Shown here: in pieces, positions 1 through 14,100 of the stretch
How positions within the stretch are numbered: position 1 is the stretch's first letter
How the letters are laid out: each line of letters begins with the position of its first letter
Assembly: GCA_900239685.1 (NCBI GenBank)
Contig: OENT01000133.1
Location: forward strand, 1 to 64,000
Reading direction: 5' to 3'
DNA length: 64,000 nt
Source: Rotaria macrura
Taxonomy: Eukaryota; Rotifera; Eurotatoria; Philodinida; Philodinidae
Program-made: the position numbers and the translations under genes
Notes under the pieces: model-generated
Told to the model about the DNA's origin: nothing
Databases searched by the model: none
What the model saw: only the letters and a program-made list of their open reading frames with translations

Positions 1-2514
1 GGCATTTTAACAATGTTGAGTTGTTCAGAAATCACTGTCAAGTCTTTTCTCTATAATATATCGAAGACAATAAAAAGAATGCATCCATAGAAAACCGAGC
101 GTAGATGCTTACTTTTACTCACGTCTGTGTATGTATATATATATATTTAAATATGTCAAGAATTCAAAAATCGAATATTCTAGAATGAACACATAAAAGG
201 AATAGAATAAAATTCATAAAGCTCGATTTATTTTTATCATCAATAGTTTGTAGTAGAACACATATTTTGGCACAGGTTAGTCTTTTTCGTTTTGAAATCA
301 TTCCTTTTGAATAATATTGATGCGAATACGACAGAAAAATGAACCGATAATATTTTATTACCGAATAAATATATCAATGCATCTTTCATTCTAAAAGTTT
401 ATAAGACCATTATCCATCGATACTGCTTACTTACTACTCATGCGATCGAATTTTTATTTTGATATGTCATTTTATATGCTTTGGATTTTATCAAGTTGTC
501 GAAGAATTGATGTAAATTGACAAAAATATGTTGTAGAATTGTTCAAGCTAAAAACAGAAAATCAAGACGATTATAGGTAATTTTCACATTGTCCCCATAA
601 TTATATTTAGAAACGACATAGATTCGAAAAAGAATGAATATGGGTCAATGCAAAAGAGCTGAATACGCGTGGAGAAAATCTACGCATGAATGAATATCAT
701 GGTTAACTACAGAACTAAAATAGAAAATTATTTCGATGTCAATAAAGATACTTCATATTTTAAAAATGAACACAATTATCTTCTTTAAAATGTACTGTTG
801 CACAAAGATACAAAAATTTAATCAAGTGTATTCCATGGTAATAATTAACAGTAAAAGTTTGTTCATCATACAAGATCAGAGAACATACGATAGAATATGT
901 CTTCATATGGTTTAACAATCTTTTCATTTGTAATCATTGATAATTATTCTAAATTCAAACTATTATACTGTTCAAATTTATAGTAGAAAACTTTAAGTAT
1001 TCTCTATTTACTCAAATATAAATCAAGGCATATCTTAGGAAAACTCGTTTGTCTGTTCAAAAAATATACGGAACGAAGAATTATACAACATGAATATTTT
1101 CTATTATTTAGTTTTAGAATTTACAGATGCTCAATCTTGAGCATAATTCCAAGCAGATTGTATGCGATAGTAGAGTAATGTTTCTCTTGAACACTCAGTT
1201 GTATTCCTTTCAACTATAGATGAATCAAATATCTAATTAATAATTATTACTTATACTTATAACGACTATACAAACTCAAGTTTCAATTAGAATGATTACT
1301 ATTAGAATTAGATGTTTGTCTTAATAAATTCAGATCTCGCAAATTATTAACTATTCAGTGATATCGATTTTCTTTTCCGAACCAAAATAGTTTCGCAACA
1401 TGCGTTAGTGAACTTGCAATTTTTTTCCTCGAAACAACTAGGACATTTATGGAACTCGTATCTTTTAGTATTGCAAACATTAAATCAATTTCGAATTATT
1501 CATGCTTTTTTTATATCACTTATTATTCTGAAACGTCGCTGGTAACATTATTCAGAAAAACAAAATCTTGATATTTGTTTACTCTTGTAATGTGTAGTAC
1601 ATACTGTTTTTGTCCTTGATTAATAATATGTCCTTTGAAAAGATATGACAACAAAGTCAGATTGATTTGTAATGTAAATTATCGTTGTAACCTATTTATT
1701 TATTACAATCGTATATTCAGCAAAAAATTATAAGATAACAATGGAAAACAATTTCCTTCGATGGTTTTGTCCCTATTGAAAAACAGATTCCATAGGAAAA
1801 ATTGACTTATTGTTGAAACATTTGCAAATCTGTGCACAAAAAAAAATTTCCATAGAAATTATTCTCATTTATCTTATTATATAACGAATGTAGGCGTAAG
1901 TCAACGATGGCCCACTGTAGAGAAAAATAAATTTTCATCGATAAAAATAATTAGATACAGAAATAGATTGCATAATCATCCTCGTGTTTATACATTCATC
2001 GACATAAATGAACATAGAAGCAATACTATTCATCTTGGCCTTTTACAATAATTACGATGAAATTAATGAAAATTGGTCACTTCCTCAATTAGTATCAATA
2101 AGAAATCATAGGATATTTTTATTCAAAGTAAAAATGACACATAATGAATTACAAAGCCTAATAACAAACATTAAAAAAAATTTTGTTTCTTTTCATTTTC
2201 ACAGGATGATTGCATTCGATGAATAAAGATATTTTTGTATTATAAATCGGTAGATATAAGCAAAAACAAACAAAGGTGAAATTATGGTAAATTAGATATA
2301 TCAGTATAAAAAAAAGAACGACAAGTGTACAATAGAATATATGGTAAACAGCAAAAGAAAGTCTATTGAAAAATACTGATTCGAACACTTTTGTTTTCGC
2401 TTTTATTTTAGCTCAATATGAATCAAGTAGAAAAATGAAAGAAAAAAAATAGGAAAGCGATGATTAATACATAAGAAAACCAAAGGCAATTTTGAATGAT
2501 TAATTGAAGGTAAA
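1..2514. other. Non-coding stretch downstream of MICAL
   Basis: AT-rich sequence with no reading frame that I can link to a protein family. A minus-strand AATAAA (2402-2407) about 110 bases beyond the MICAL stop is the likely poly(A) signal of that gene, so roughly 2390-2514 should be MICAL 3' UTR. A 72-codon plus-strand frame at 2008-2226 has no recognisable content. Nothing else is seen. Confidence 0.6.
2402..2407 (-). terminator. Probable poly(A) signal of MICAL
   Basis: AATAAA on the minus strand, about 108 bases downstream of the MICAL stop codon. This is the first canonical hexamer after the stop. In AT-rich DNA the hexamer is common, so only its position supports the call. Confidence 0.45.
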
Positions 2515-5500
2515 TTAAATAATGTCTTTGAGAATGTCGCACATATTAAAACTTGGGGTATGATGATCGATTCCATGAAGATGGAAAGCATGATGTAAAC
2601 ATTCATCTTCTTGTAGTTCCCTAGAAATAAAAACAAAGTAAATAGAAGCTAATAAATTACATGTTTATGATTAGCAAATAAAGATCAAAACTGATTTTGT
2701 TTCAAGTAAAAGTTTAAAAATACAAACGGACTAGCATGTGAGCAATATGAGTGATCACATATACAAAAATCGAGGGATAGCAAACATGCAAACCAGATAA
2801 AAATGAAAATAAACGTTATTACATACAACACAAATTCATGAACTAGTAACAATTGTTCTATTTCAACTAAGACATGATACAAATATTCTCACCTTTATAA
2901 GTTGTTGTTAGCACTCCTTTGAAAAGATTTATGTTATTGAGAATATGAGTAATATGACATAAAAAAGTGAAATAATATTAAGAAGTAAGTAGGAATCCAA
3001 GAAGTGCTATATATCTACAAGTTACGTAGAACTATTTATATTTACCTTAATCGCATGTGTTCAAGTTCACTTGTTAAATTATTTCTAGCTTCTACTAATT
3101 TCGCAATGGCTGTTATTAATTGTTCTTCACGTTCTTTATCCTTTGCCGTTTTACATTCATCTAAATAAATAGAAATAATTCAACGTAGAAGAACATAATC
3201 GACAAAAATATTTATATAACACTAGAGTACCGAATGATGTCGTCATCAAAAGTTTCAAACACTTTTTTACATGATGCCATAAATGAAACTTGTATGCATA
3301 ATATGTCATGAAATAAAATAATAATTTAGAAAAACTCATATTATGATCAATTTTCTAATAGATGTTGCATCTTTGAGATCGTATTTACGGCAAGGAGAAT
3401 CAAAGCAAAGAATGATTTATTAAACTCATTATTCATATTTTTGCAGAAGAGGCAGAGATTGTCTTTCAATTTGAAATCCATTTTAATAAGTATAACAATT
3501 TTCAAGAGAATCAATAAAAATAATCAAAGAACTATATTCAGGAAAAATTGTTTTCTGATAGTATATCGCAGCAAGAATTTATTTCATGCTAATAGAAAAT
3601 TATTGTTCAAACAACTATCTGAATTTTGAAAATACTACGTAATATTGAACTAATTACGATAATTTTTGTGATTTAATATAATCTTCTAGTTGTTTAGTGG
3701 AGACATCATGTGCCTGTGTAGCATTAGTCAGATGGTATGTTATTTATCTCGATTTATGAAGTTTCTTGCTGATCATATTCATTGTCTACAGTAAAAGCAC
3801 TATTCACTCAAAGAATAAGATATAAGTATCTTAACAAGTTAAGAGTGTTAGCAACGTGACGTTTTTTATTAATATATCAATAATAGGACTAGAAATGAAA
3901 AGAAAAGCATGATGTAATTCAATACTGTTTTATTATTTTGCAAGATACTAATAGTCGATGAAAAACAAAGAATAGTGTTAAACTAAATAGAAGTTCGCCT
4001 AACCGATTTAGTAACTAAACATCAAATCCATTCAAGATTCCTGTACTAAGGGTTTTTCTTTTTCTGAATGTTTTCTCTATTTTAAAATAGAAAAAGAAAT
4101 CAGAATATATTTTATTCTCAAAATATAAACTACCTGGTAAATTAATCAATTGTCTGTATTCATTTTCAGCACGTGCGCGTTCATTCTCCAATGTCAATCC
4201 ACGTTTAGCGATCGTCAATTCATCTTCCGATCGTTGTAATGCTGTTTTTTCTCCTACAATACGTAAACATTCTCTTTCCCATTCAGCTTGAGAAGTTTGA
4301 TCGTTGCCAGTTGAATCTATGACATAGATGAAATTCAAAAAATAAATAACAAATAGAACACAATTTTTTTTTTGTTGTTTTACTCAAAGTTTGGCGTGCA
4401 ACAGTATGACGTCTGTCAAGTTCTAAACGTTTTTGTTCGATTTCTTCAAGTTCACGCTGAATTTCTTGTGAACGTCGGAAACGAATAAGTTCCTTTTGCC
4501 TTTCTTCTCGTTGTCGACGACGTTCATTTGATGAATGCTTACGTTCATCATTTAATGATTGAGACGATCTTTGTGGTGATGATGATGACGACGATGACGA
4601 TGATGATGATGATGATAATAAATTTTTATCTGATTTCGGTACAAGAATTCTTTTCTTTTTTCGATTTGTTGTCGATGATGAATTTTTTACATCTTGTTTT
4701 ACATTATCTTTTAATATTGTTTGACAGGTTTTCAACGGTATCGGTGATGATGGACGATTTTGTCCACGACGTTTAAATCGTTGTTTACTATGATCAGTGT
4801 TTATTTGTTTGGAATCGATATTTAAATTTTCATCATTATCATTTGATGGTATCAATAAAGATTCATCAAATGTTTTGCTACGAGTTAATATCATTGATGA
4901 TTTCTGATTTGTATTATTTAAAACCGATTCAAGAATTTGCTCAAAACCAATAGCTTCTTTTCTTTGTTTATCATCAGACATATTTACAGTATTAATTGGA
5001 CGTGGTTTTGGACAAAGAACATCTTTCAATGATGGATATAAACGAGCATGGTCAGTGTTATTATTATTATTTCGTTGTACATTGGTATTACTACGTAATC
5101 GATGTAAATTCGTATGAATTTCTTTTGATTGGGATTCTACTAAATGAAAAAACAGAAACCATAATCAGTTAGAATATCATTGAAACAAGAATTTGAATGA
5201 AAGAATAAAATATATATTGAAGTTGATAAGATGAATAATGTTTATCTCATTTCATGGAAATACAAAGCTACTATTTGGTCGATGATTTAGACTGAATAAA
5301 ATTTTAATGCAAGAGATAATTCCGAAATGGATTAATAACAGTAATGTATTAATTCGAATCTGTTTCATGTCAAAAGCATGTTTTGTGCCTCGCCACCGAT
5401 TGTCTTCAACAGGAATATATTTTAATGAGCAAACATTAGCGAGCCATTTATAAAAACTTAGTTTTGTCTGCCTGTTGAAATTCTGTTCATGTCATAGAAA

Positions 5501-8127
5501 TTTTCGCGTGAATTCAGCATGATGTCAACTGCTTCACCTCGATTCAAGAAGTCAAGAAAAGAAATTTTCACATTTATTTTACAATGCCAAATAACTTACA
5601 GTTGGCAGCAAAAAATAAAAAATCTGGTATTCTTCAAAACAAAAATAACTTCCATCAAACAAATTATCAGATAATCATAATATGGCAATATGAGTAATCA
5701 ACAGAATTTATATTTACGATGTAATTTTGCACTACTGTTTTACCGTTGAGACAACTAATAGTAGGGTTCATGTAAACTAACTAGGAATCATAATATGAAA
5801 TGTCATATTTATCAACAATGATAATTCACATATTCATTTTCATGAATTAATACTGCTTCAATAGGCTATTAGAAATCTCCTTATTACTATTCTTATTGTA
5901 TTGATTAATCAAAGTAAGGACGGAAATTCACGAAAGTGGTTCTTGTCTAAGACTATTCTATATTGTTTGATTCTGAGACTTTTCATTCATTAAAACTGAA
6001 TGTTAAATGTCAATAGAAATTCTTAGAAGCAAGCCAAAACAAAGGAAAAGAAGCTAATCAATTATTCTCAAGATATTCTATAAAAAAAAAACTATTAATT
6101 TCAAACCTTGTTGTGTTGCCGCTGCTAATGTTGTTGCTACTTGTTTGAGACGACTTTTACAAAAATGTAATGTACAATAAAAATGGTATGTACCATCTGA
6201 TGATGATTCATGATAATCATATTCATTTTCTTTCAATTGTTTATCACATGAATAACAATGTAAACATGTTTTATGATAATATTGCCTTTCTATTGCAATC
6301 GCTGATGTATTGTCATATGTTGAACCACGACAAATTGGACAAGGTGCACGAAAATACGACTAGAAAAATATTTTGAAATAGGAGATTTAAAGACAAGAAT
6401 AGAAATTTTTCATATAGAATAACTCATTGAATTCCCTAACATGAACCTATGACATCATGCTGTAAAAATAATTTAATCAACGCCTGTCTTTCTTCTATGT
6501 ATGTCTTCTAATATATCAATGAACTTTAGTATTGATGTACATCAAGTGCACGAATTTAATTACGCCAATGGTTAGTAAACTAAAACTCTATGCAAGCATT
6601 GAATTGAATAGAGAAATATTTTACTCTCTTTAAGTTTATCAAAGTTCTTCACGCTATGTGACAAACGCAACACTTTGTCAAAGAAACAATGAGTCGCACC
6701 AGGTTCCACAATTATATGTCATTTAAAAAATTACGGATTGTTTTTTTTTCTTCAAAACTATGTTAGCTTACATATGATATCGCTTCTGATTTTTTTAATG
6801 TCACTACGTGTTGATTTACTGGTGATGCTGACGATGGTGAAAGATCAACAGGTGATGGTGATTCTGATTGAATATGACCAGAGTCTTAAAATATGAATAC
6901 AATTGTAATTAGTTTTCATCGTCTGTTTTTATTTCAGCTTTACCTATACTTAAGTATTGTTTTCGTTTGACCAATATGGTTTTATCAGGAATCTGTTTAG
7001 ATGTACCAGTAACTGAATAATTCTTCAATGTATCCAATTTAAGTCTATAACGAATGAGAAAAAAAATGGTATGACAAATATAGGCAACAGTTAATTCGAC
7101 AATGATGTTCGCATTTGTTTATCGTACAACATTTCGATTGTCTAATGTTCACTGTTATTTATCAATGAATGTTTGTCTTTATATTATTTTTCAAAAGTAT
7201 GAAATCGATTGTTCATGTATTTTTTCATTTCCTACATTCTAATACAAATCGCTTTCTTTTGTTTGTATGGAAAATTTACATACGGAAATAAGACGTTTTT
7301 CTTAATAAACGATGAAATATATTTTTTCGCGTTCAATCTTTTCTTTCCGTATGGAGTAAATGATCCATGTATATGTGTAGACAAAAAAAACATGAAAATA
7401 TTTATCATGGTTGTTGCTATTTTCGATTTAGATGTAGTTGAAATATAATATCTCATTAAAACAAGTGCAAATATAAGACTTACATTGAATCATCATTTTC
7501 ATTATTTCTTTCTTCTTCATTGTCCGATTCATCATCAACATCATCATCATCTTCATCATCAGTTGTTTCGTGTGTTGTTGAAGAATCGTTTAAATTACCA
7601 TTGGTTCTTGCTGATGTGTGTTCATCATCATCTTCTTCTTCTTCATCATCATTATTATTATTTCTATAGATTAAAATCAATATACTTTAGAGAACAAGAA
7701 TCTAAATGATCACGAAAAAAACTCACATCGAATTCGAACCCGAAGTATAAACAATTTCATCTCTGTCATCATCGAGAAGTTCTTTTTCGAAACAGAATGA
7801 AACACGTTCAGCAGCTGCTGTCGTATTTAAATGACGTGTTGCAAATATTGGTTGGTTTTCAACACTGTTTGTGACATTGAATGATAATGAACGTATTTTG
7901 GGATTAAGGCCTATTCAATACAAGAAATTTATATTAGATTTCCATTTTTTCTCTATGCTCTTTTTTTGCATCCTATTTTCAATATCTTTGTTCAAGTTTA
8001 ATTATTCTATATCTTTGATTATAGATCAATCATCTAACGATTTCAACCTTTTATTGAGAAAAGACGATTTTCCTTTCTTTTTCTTCCATGGTATTGAACC
8101 GAAAGACGCTTATAAATAAATAAATAA

Positions 8128-8168
<41 letters not shown>

Positions 8169-11100
8169 CTGAATTGAAAGTAAAAGGACTTGGGATAAAA
8201 AGAGAAAGGGAAGGAAGACGAGATGAAGAACAAACTCGCGCTTCTCTTTCTATTTTTTTTTCTATCACGTCATTTCTTTCTTTATTCTGACTATAGTGGT
8301 ATCTAGTTAGACAGTGACGGAAGCAAAATACGACAATAATAACTGCACACAATGGATGGTAATACACATAATGCAACAAGAGAACTTGTACGAGCTATAT
8401 TGGCATTCACTGATAAACAAAGACATTCTATCAGCGTTCAATCAGTATGTCAATATGTTCATTGCATATTTCCCATTGATGATCATGATGATCAAAATAG
8501 TACTTGTCGTGTATCGTCAGCAATGTCAACATCATCAGATGAAATTCCAAGCGAACGTCTCTATTCTATAGCCATTGCGAAATTCATTCGTTTATATGTT
8601 TATCCATTTTTCATATTAGTGGGTATATTTGGTAATAAATTATCATGTTTTATTATGTTTCTAAATGCTCGTCGTAGTGGTTATCCAGCTAGTCTCTATT
8701 TAACATTATTGGCATTTGTTGATTGTCTTTTTCTATTAGGTAGTGCGTTACCTGATTGGATCTCACATATTAATCCTAAATTTGATGTAAAACTTATATC
8801 AAATTTATCGTGTCGTTTGGTTTATTTTTTTGGAAATTTTACTACACATCTATCAGCTGGCCTTGTTGTTGGCGTTACTGTCGAAAGGTTTATTGCTGTA
8901 CAATATCCATTGATTGCACATAAAATTAATACTGTTCGACATACTCGTATGGTCTTATTTATATTAATCATATTTTTCTTTTTACTTGATAGTCCATTAC
9001 TAGTATTTTTTAAACATATAAATGAAAGTATTCATATTGTGTTAACATGTAACAATGATACATATATTAATTATGAACGAGGGGATATGATCCGATGTGG
9101 TGTTACAGAGAAACATTATGAACAAAAATGGGTTTATGTTGATTTTGCTGTCTATAATCTAATCCCATTTTTTATAATTGTAACACTTAATTCCTTAATT
9201 ATTCGTCGTTTAATTGATGCACAACGCTTTCGAAAGCGTATGTTTAGATTTAGTAATTATACGTCAAGAGTAACTCAACAAGATATTAAACATCGACACA
9301 TTTATGAAACTCATCAAACAATTGAAATGGTCGAAAAACATCAACGACATTGTCGACGATTTCAATCTGTTTCAGAAGTCAAACCATCAGTTATTTTACT
9401 AAATCAACAGCTGAGTAAGTTCATGTATATGTCGATATGACTATAGTTTTTCTTTTCTTAGAAAATTTCAGTTTGTCTTCAAGTCAGTAAGATTTTGACC
9501 GATAATGGGTCTAATTAAATAAGTACAGAGAAGGGTGTGAGATTTCAGTGTTTCGAACAAATAGAAAAAGATTAATCATCTATTTTTGTTACTGAGATAT
9601 AAAAAAAACATATTATTGTTGTATATCAACACACTGCTCTATAAATAGGTCATGGAGAAGAACGACGTCTACGATATAGTACTAAACTTTCAAGTACATC
9701 AACTGAATTATCAACAATATCATTTGAAATGAAAACTCGTTCACGTCGTCAATATGAAATGTCATCTGTACGTCATAAATCCATCAATAAATCAAATTCC
9801 AATCATACTCGCTTAACAATATTATTATTATTTGTCTCATGTTCATTTTTACTCTTAACATTGCCCGCTGTCGTTCTTAATTTAGTCATGTCAAAAAAAT
9901 TATCAGCAAGATCATCAACAATCTATAATAATTATTATACAAATTTAATAACCAACGATAATAATCATTCAGATACAGTACTTTATTATACTCTCGCACG
10001 TTTACTAATGATTATAAATCATTCGATTAATTTCATTCTTTATTTTGTTCTTGGAAAGCGTTTTCGTCGTGATTTAAAACAATTATTTGTTGGTTATTGG
10101 AGAAAATTATATCGATAAACGTGTAAGAACTTACAGATATATATATACGTATATATATATATATAAATTAATAGTGCACGTACCAGCTACTAATGGATTT
10201 TGACTACGATTATGGTTATTATTGTCATCCTTTGAAAAGAATAATATATATATAATATGTACATAAACAAAATCTATCTTTTTCATGTAATTTACCTTTT
10301 GTTGTTTATTTAAATTGTGATATCGACAGTGAAATGATATTTTTCCAGTTTTTGGTTCAGTCATTACTTGATAATTTGTTTTTCGTAGTTGTAAATGACA
10401 CGTATCACATTTAAAACATTTAACATGTAAAACATTTTTCTCAACAACAAACCAATCTTGTATTGAAACCTTTTCTTTACAATAGAAACAAAACGTTGGT
10501 GCACGTTCCGTTTGTAAATTAATCAAATTAAGATTCTAAACAGAAGAAAATTTTTTGTTGTTATTGTTGTTGTTGTTCTTTGTAAATAAATATTCAACAT
10601 ATATGTATATATGATGAAAAAAAAATGAATACATCATAGATTTGTGTTTTTTGAATGTCAATTTAAAAAAGAATTCAATTATGCAAGATATTTTCTACAT
10701 TTATATATGTTCAGTATTACGATTTCAACGAAAGTATATGTTTTCTAGATTTTACATAGTGGTTCATTACTGCTAGAATATATCAATTGCAGTCTCTTTC
10801 TAGTGACCATCAAGTATGTTTATTAACATCATGTTTATACTGTCTGACATGAGTAAAAAAAGATTTGCTTCTTTTGGATTAGTTCGTCCATCGACATTCG
10901 GATGTAATAATTATACGGAACACTCGACCTATATATTCTGTTAAAGTTTTTCGTTTGTATCCGATTTAAGTATTAACTTAATAGATGTTCATATGACAAA
11001 AACTTTCAACTTAAAAAAGATTCTTTCAAATTACATGTACGATCTAGCCTACGTATTTATCTTCTCACATTCAAATTCGGTATAACTAACTGATCATCGT

Positions 11101-14100
11101 TCTTTTGTATAAGTTCAACACCTACATGATTCGATGTTGATATATCGCTATTTGAATAATGAGCAACAAGAGCGCTGACTTTTGCTGTTGAACTAGTGTT
11201 TGTACTGGGAGTTTTCATTGCATGATGCTTTTCATCGGTAAGTTTCATTTGTCTCGGCACGTTTGGTGACAAAACTTCCAGAGATGTTGTACTAGATCGA
11301 CGTCGTTGTACTTGTTGCTCATAATGATCACCATGAAAATGTGTATATAACAATTGAAGAATAAGAAGAGATGATTGTCGTATACGTTCTTCAATTGAAC
11401 TTTTCATAGATAAAATAAGGCTATTTTGTAATTTACGATCAAGTGGTAACAATAATTCTTTTTGCATGACATCGAATAGCTTATTTAGAAAAATAGAAAT
11501 GAGAGACGTTCTTTATCGATCGAAACTTTGAATGATCCACTTACTATTTGAAAATTAATTATCGGCCGATCTGGTTGAAGTGATTTGAAATCACTAAAAG
11601 TGAAATACATTTATTTTTATTTATTTGTATTAAATTAAGCACATTCTCATTTTCACATACATCAAATCCGGTCGATAGTAATCTATAATAGCGCAAAAGG
11701 CAAGACAATTTTGAAATGATTTAGAATCATTTTTTATTTCGATATGATAGGAATTGATGAGTTCTTCACACCAATCAAATAAATTTTCTTGTTGAGTTTT
11801 TCCTACAAAAAAAAACAAATAAAGAAACAAAACTAGAAAGAAGATTTAGAAAATAATTTTTCAATACCATTCGATGATGACGATGATGTTGTCGACGATG
11901 TGAATGGAGTTTGCCTGAAACTTTGCGCACGTCTTAAAGGAGGCGAGCGATTAGCTTTACTTGATGTAACATTATTATTATTCATGTCAATTGTTGGTAT
12001 CGTATCAGAATCATATAGATAGCGAATTTCATCAATTGTACAACTTTTTGAATTTAAAGTTTGATATCTGCTCGCTGGATTTATTGAATATAACTGATGA
12101 TTACTTTTCGTGTTTTCCGGTGTACTTTGCGATAAAAGCATATAGATACTTTCACGTTCAACAAGAATTTTCAATGGATGCTCATGTTTAGCAAATTTCA
12201 GTATGGCCCAGGCGGTATCAAATAGACCAAAAAATCCAAGACCTATACCAGAGCCAGTCGGCCAAAAACTCTAAAGAAATACAAATAAATAAGTCAATGC
12301 ATAAATAAAGAACGATCGATTTGAACCATTTACTTCAAGCAAACTATCACCAACAAGAGCCATGAAAATTTGTTTACCGTGGCGTTCGACAATACGTGAA
12401 GCGTTAACAGCATGAAATAATGATGTAAAATCAAACATTTGCACATCGGCAGAACCATGATGATCTTCCTAATTATTTAGAAGTAAAAAAAAGAATTCGA
12501 TTAAAGAAAGTGGCTAACAAAATGTTGATTAGATCAATATTTATTCTGTTCAATGGCATTATCTGAGACGAACACACAAGTGAGAATAAATTGATGTCGA
12601 AAGTCATTTACTGATACATATTGGATGACAGATAAAGAAAAACAACGCTCGCAATATTTTCTGAATAACTCTGGCAATTGAATATCTACAGGCTTAAAAC
12701 AATGACTTTTTGTGATTTATCACTGAGAAGACTATCTTCTTGAAAAAGAAACGGTTGTACATAAGAATAAATGAAAAATCATATTTATTGTCTCAAGATT
12801 CTAGTTGCAGATGAAAACGTTCACTGAGAAATCTTAAATTTGTTCTCCCTGACTTTATTCTCTCGTACGTCATATGACTTGAAACATTGTAGATGTTCTC
12901 TATCATACAGATCTTAATGCAGAATTTCAATTACGTCTTTTGACTCTGTTTTAATCGAGCGACATACCACACTTAGGATGCGTTATATTACTAACTACAA
13001 ATCTTAAAGAGTAACGTGAAATATGACTTTTGAAATATCTCTCGTCGGCGTGAATTCGAATCCATATGATCTCAAATATGTTTAGGGATCAACTAATTAC
13101 CAAATGCAACCGAAATCATGGGAAAATCGTATTTATTTATTCGAACTGGCAAATAAAATTTCTCAAGAGTCTCATCGTAGTGTATTACAGGCACTAGAGG
13201 TGTAGATTATGAGCTTTGTGCATTCCTAACATGCTTTTGTCTTCATTTGAGAAATGAGTCTTTACCACAGGGTATGTTATCCGATGAGAATTTTGATTTA
13301 CTCTCATTTGATAGATCTAAGATACGGACCATAAAGATCCGATCAAATCTTATGTATTGGAAGATTTAGAGTAAGTAAATAGACGTATTTATGCAGAAAA
13401 TAAATTTTTCATACAAGTAGAAAAAGAATTTACATAGATTTTATTTGTAAGTAATGATGGACAGAATACAGAGCAACTAAATGGATCGTTTTCAAATATT
13501 CTATTGTACAATCGTTTGAAAAGAAGGAAGACTTTCGAAAAACCGACATAGATATTTATATGCAAAATTAAAAAGATCAGAAGGTTTTACTTCATCTATA
13601 ATTATAAAAATTTGGGATACGCTTTTGTTCTGAAACATGTACGATAATCACTGAAGCGTATCCTATTTTCTTTCTTGAAGACAGATTAGATGAAGCTATA
13701 TTGTGATGACTATTGATCGTCAATTATTGAAATCATTTTCAATATCGGCGATATTTTTTTCTATTGCTGTTAAACAGTCAACGATGAGATCTTATGTACA
13801 TGCTCTGCATTCAGAAAAGATGAATTCCTCTTCAGTTCAAATTCACCCAATGATAAATCAGAAATTGGTATCGGCTACATCAATACACAAATAAATACAT
13901 GTTCAATTTATTCTAGTCTGAGAAAAATGAATATCTCACTGTTAGTATAATAAGCCAAAAACTCTTAACATGAGAACCTACGAATATTGACTGTGTTGCT
14001 TCAAAAGATATTCAAATGAAAACTCGTTACTCAAAGTAGGAATACATAATTTTATTGAGTTTGAATTTTATTTAATCTAAGGCTTGAGTATCCTTCAAAT

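Noticed and set aside
2008..2226. 72-codon plus-strand frame downstream of MICAL
   Set aside because: No motif, AT-driven composition and no splice partners; left as non-coding.
4528..4776. Met/His-rich plus-strand frame opposite MICAL exon 18
   Set aside because: It is the antisense shadow of the poly-Ser stretch in MICAL; GAT/TCA repeats keep both strands open.
7480..7709. His-rich plus-strand frame at 7485-7709
   Set aside because: Antisense shadow of the Asp/Glu-rich exon 14 of MICAL.
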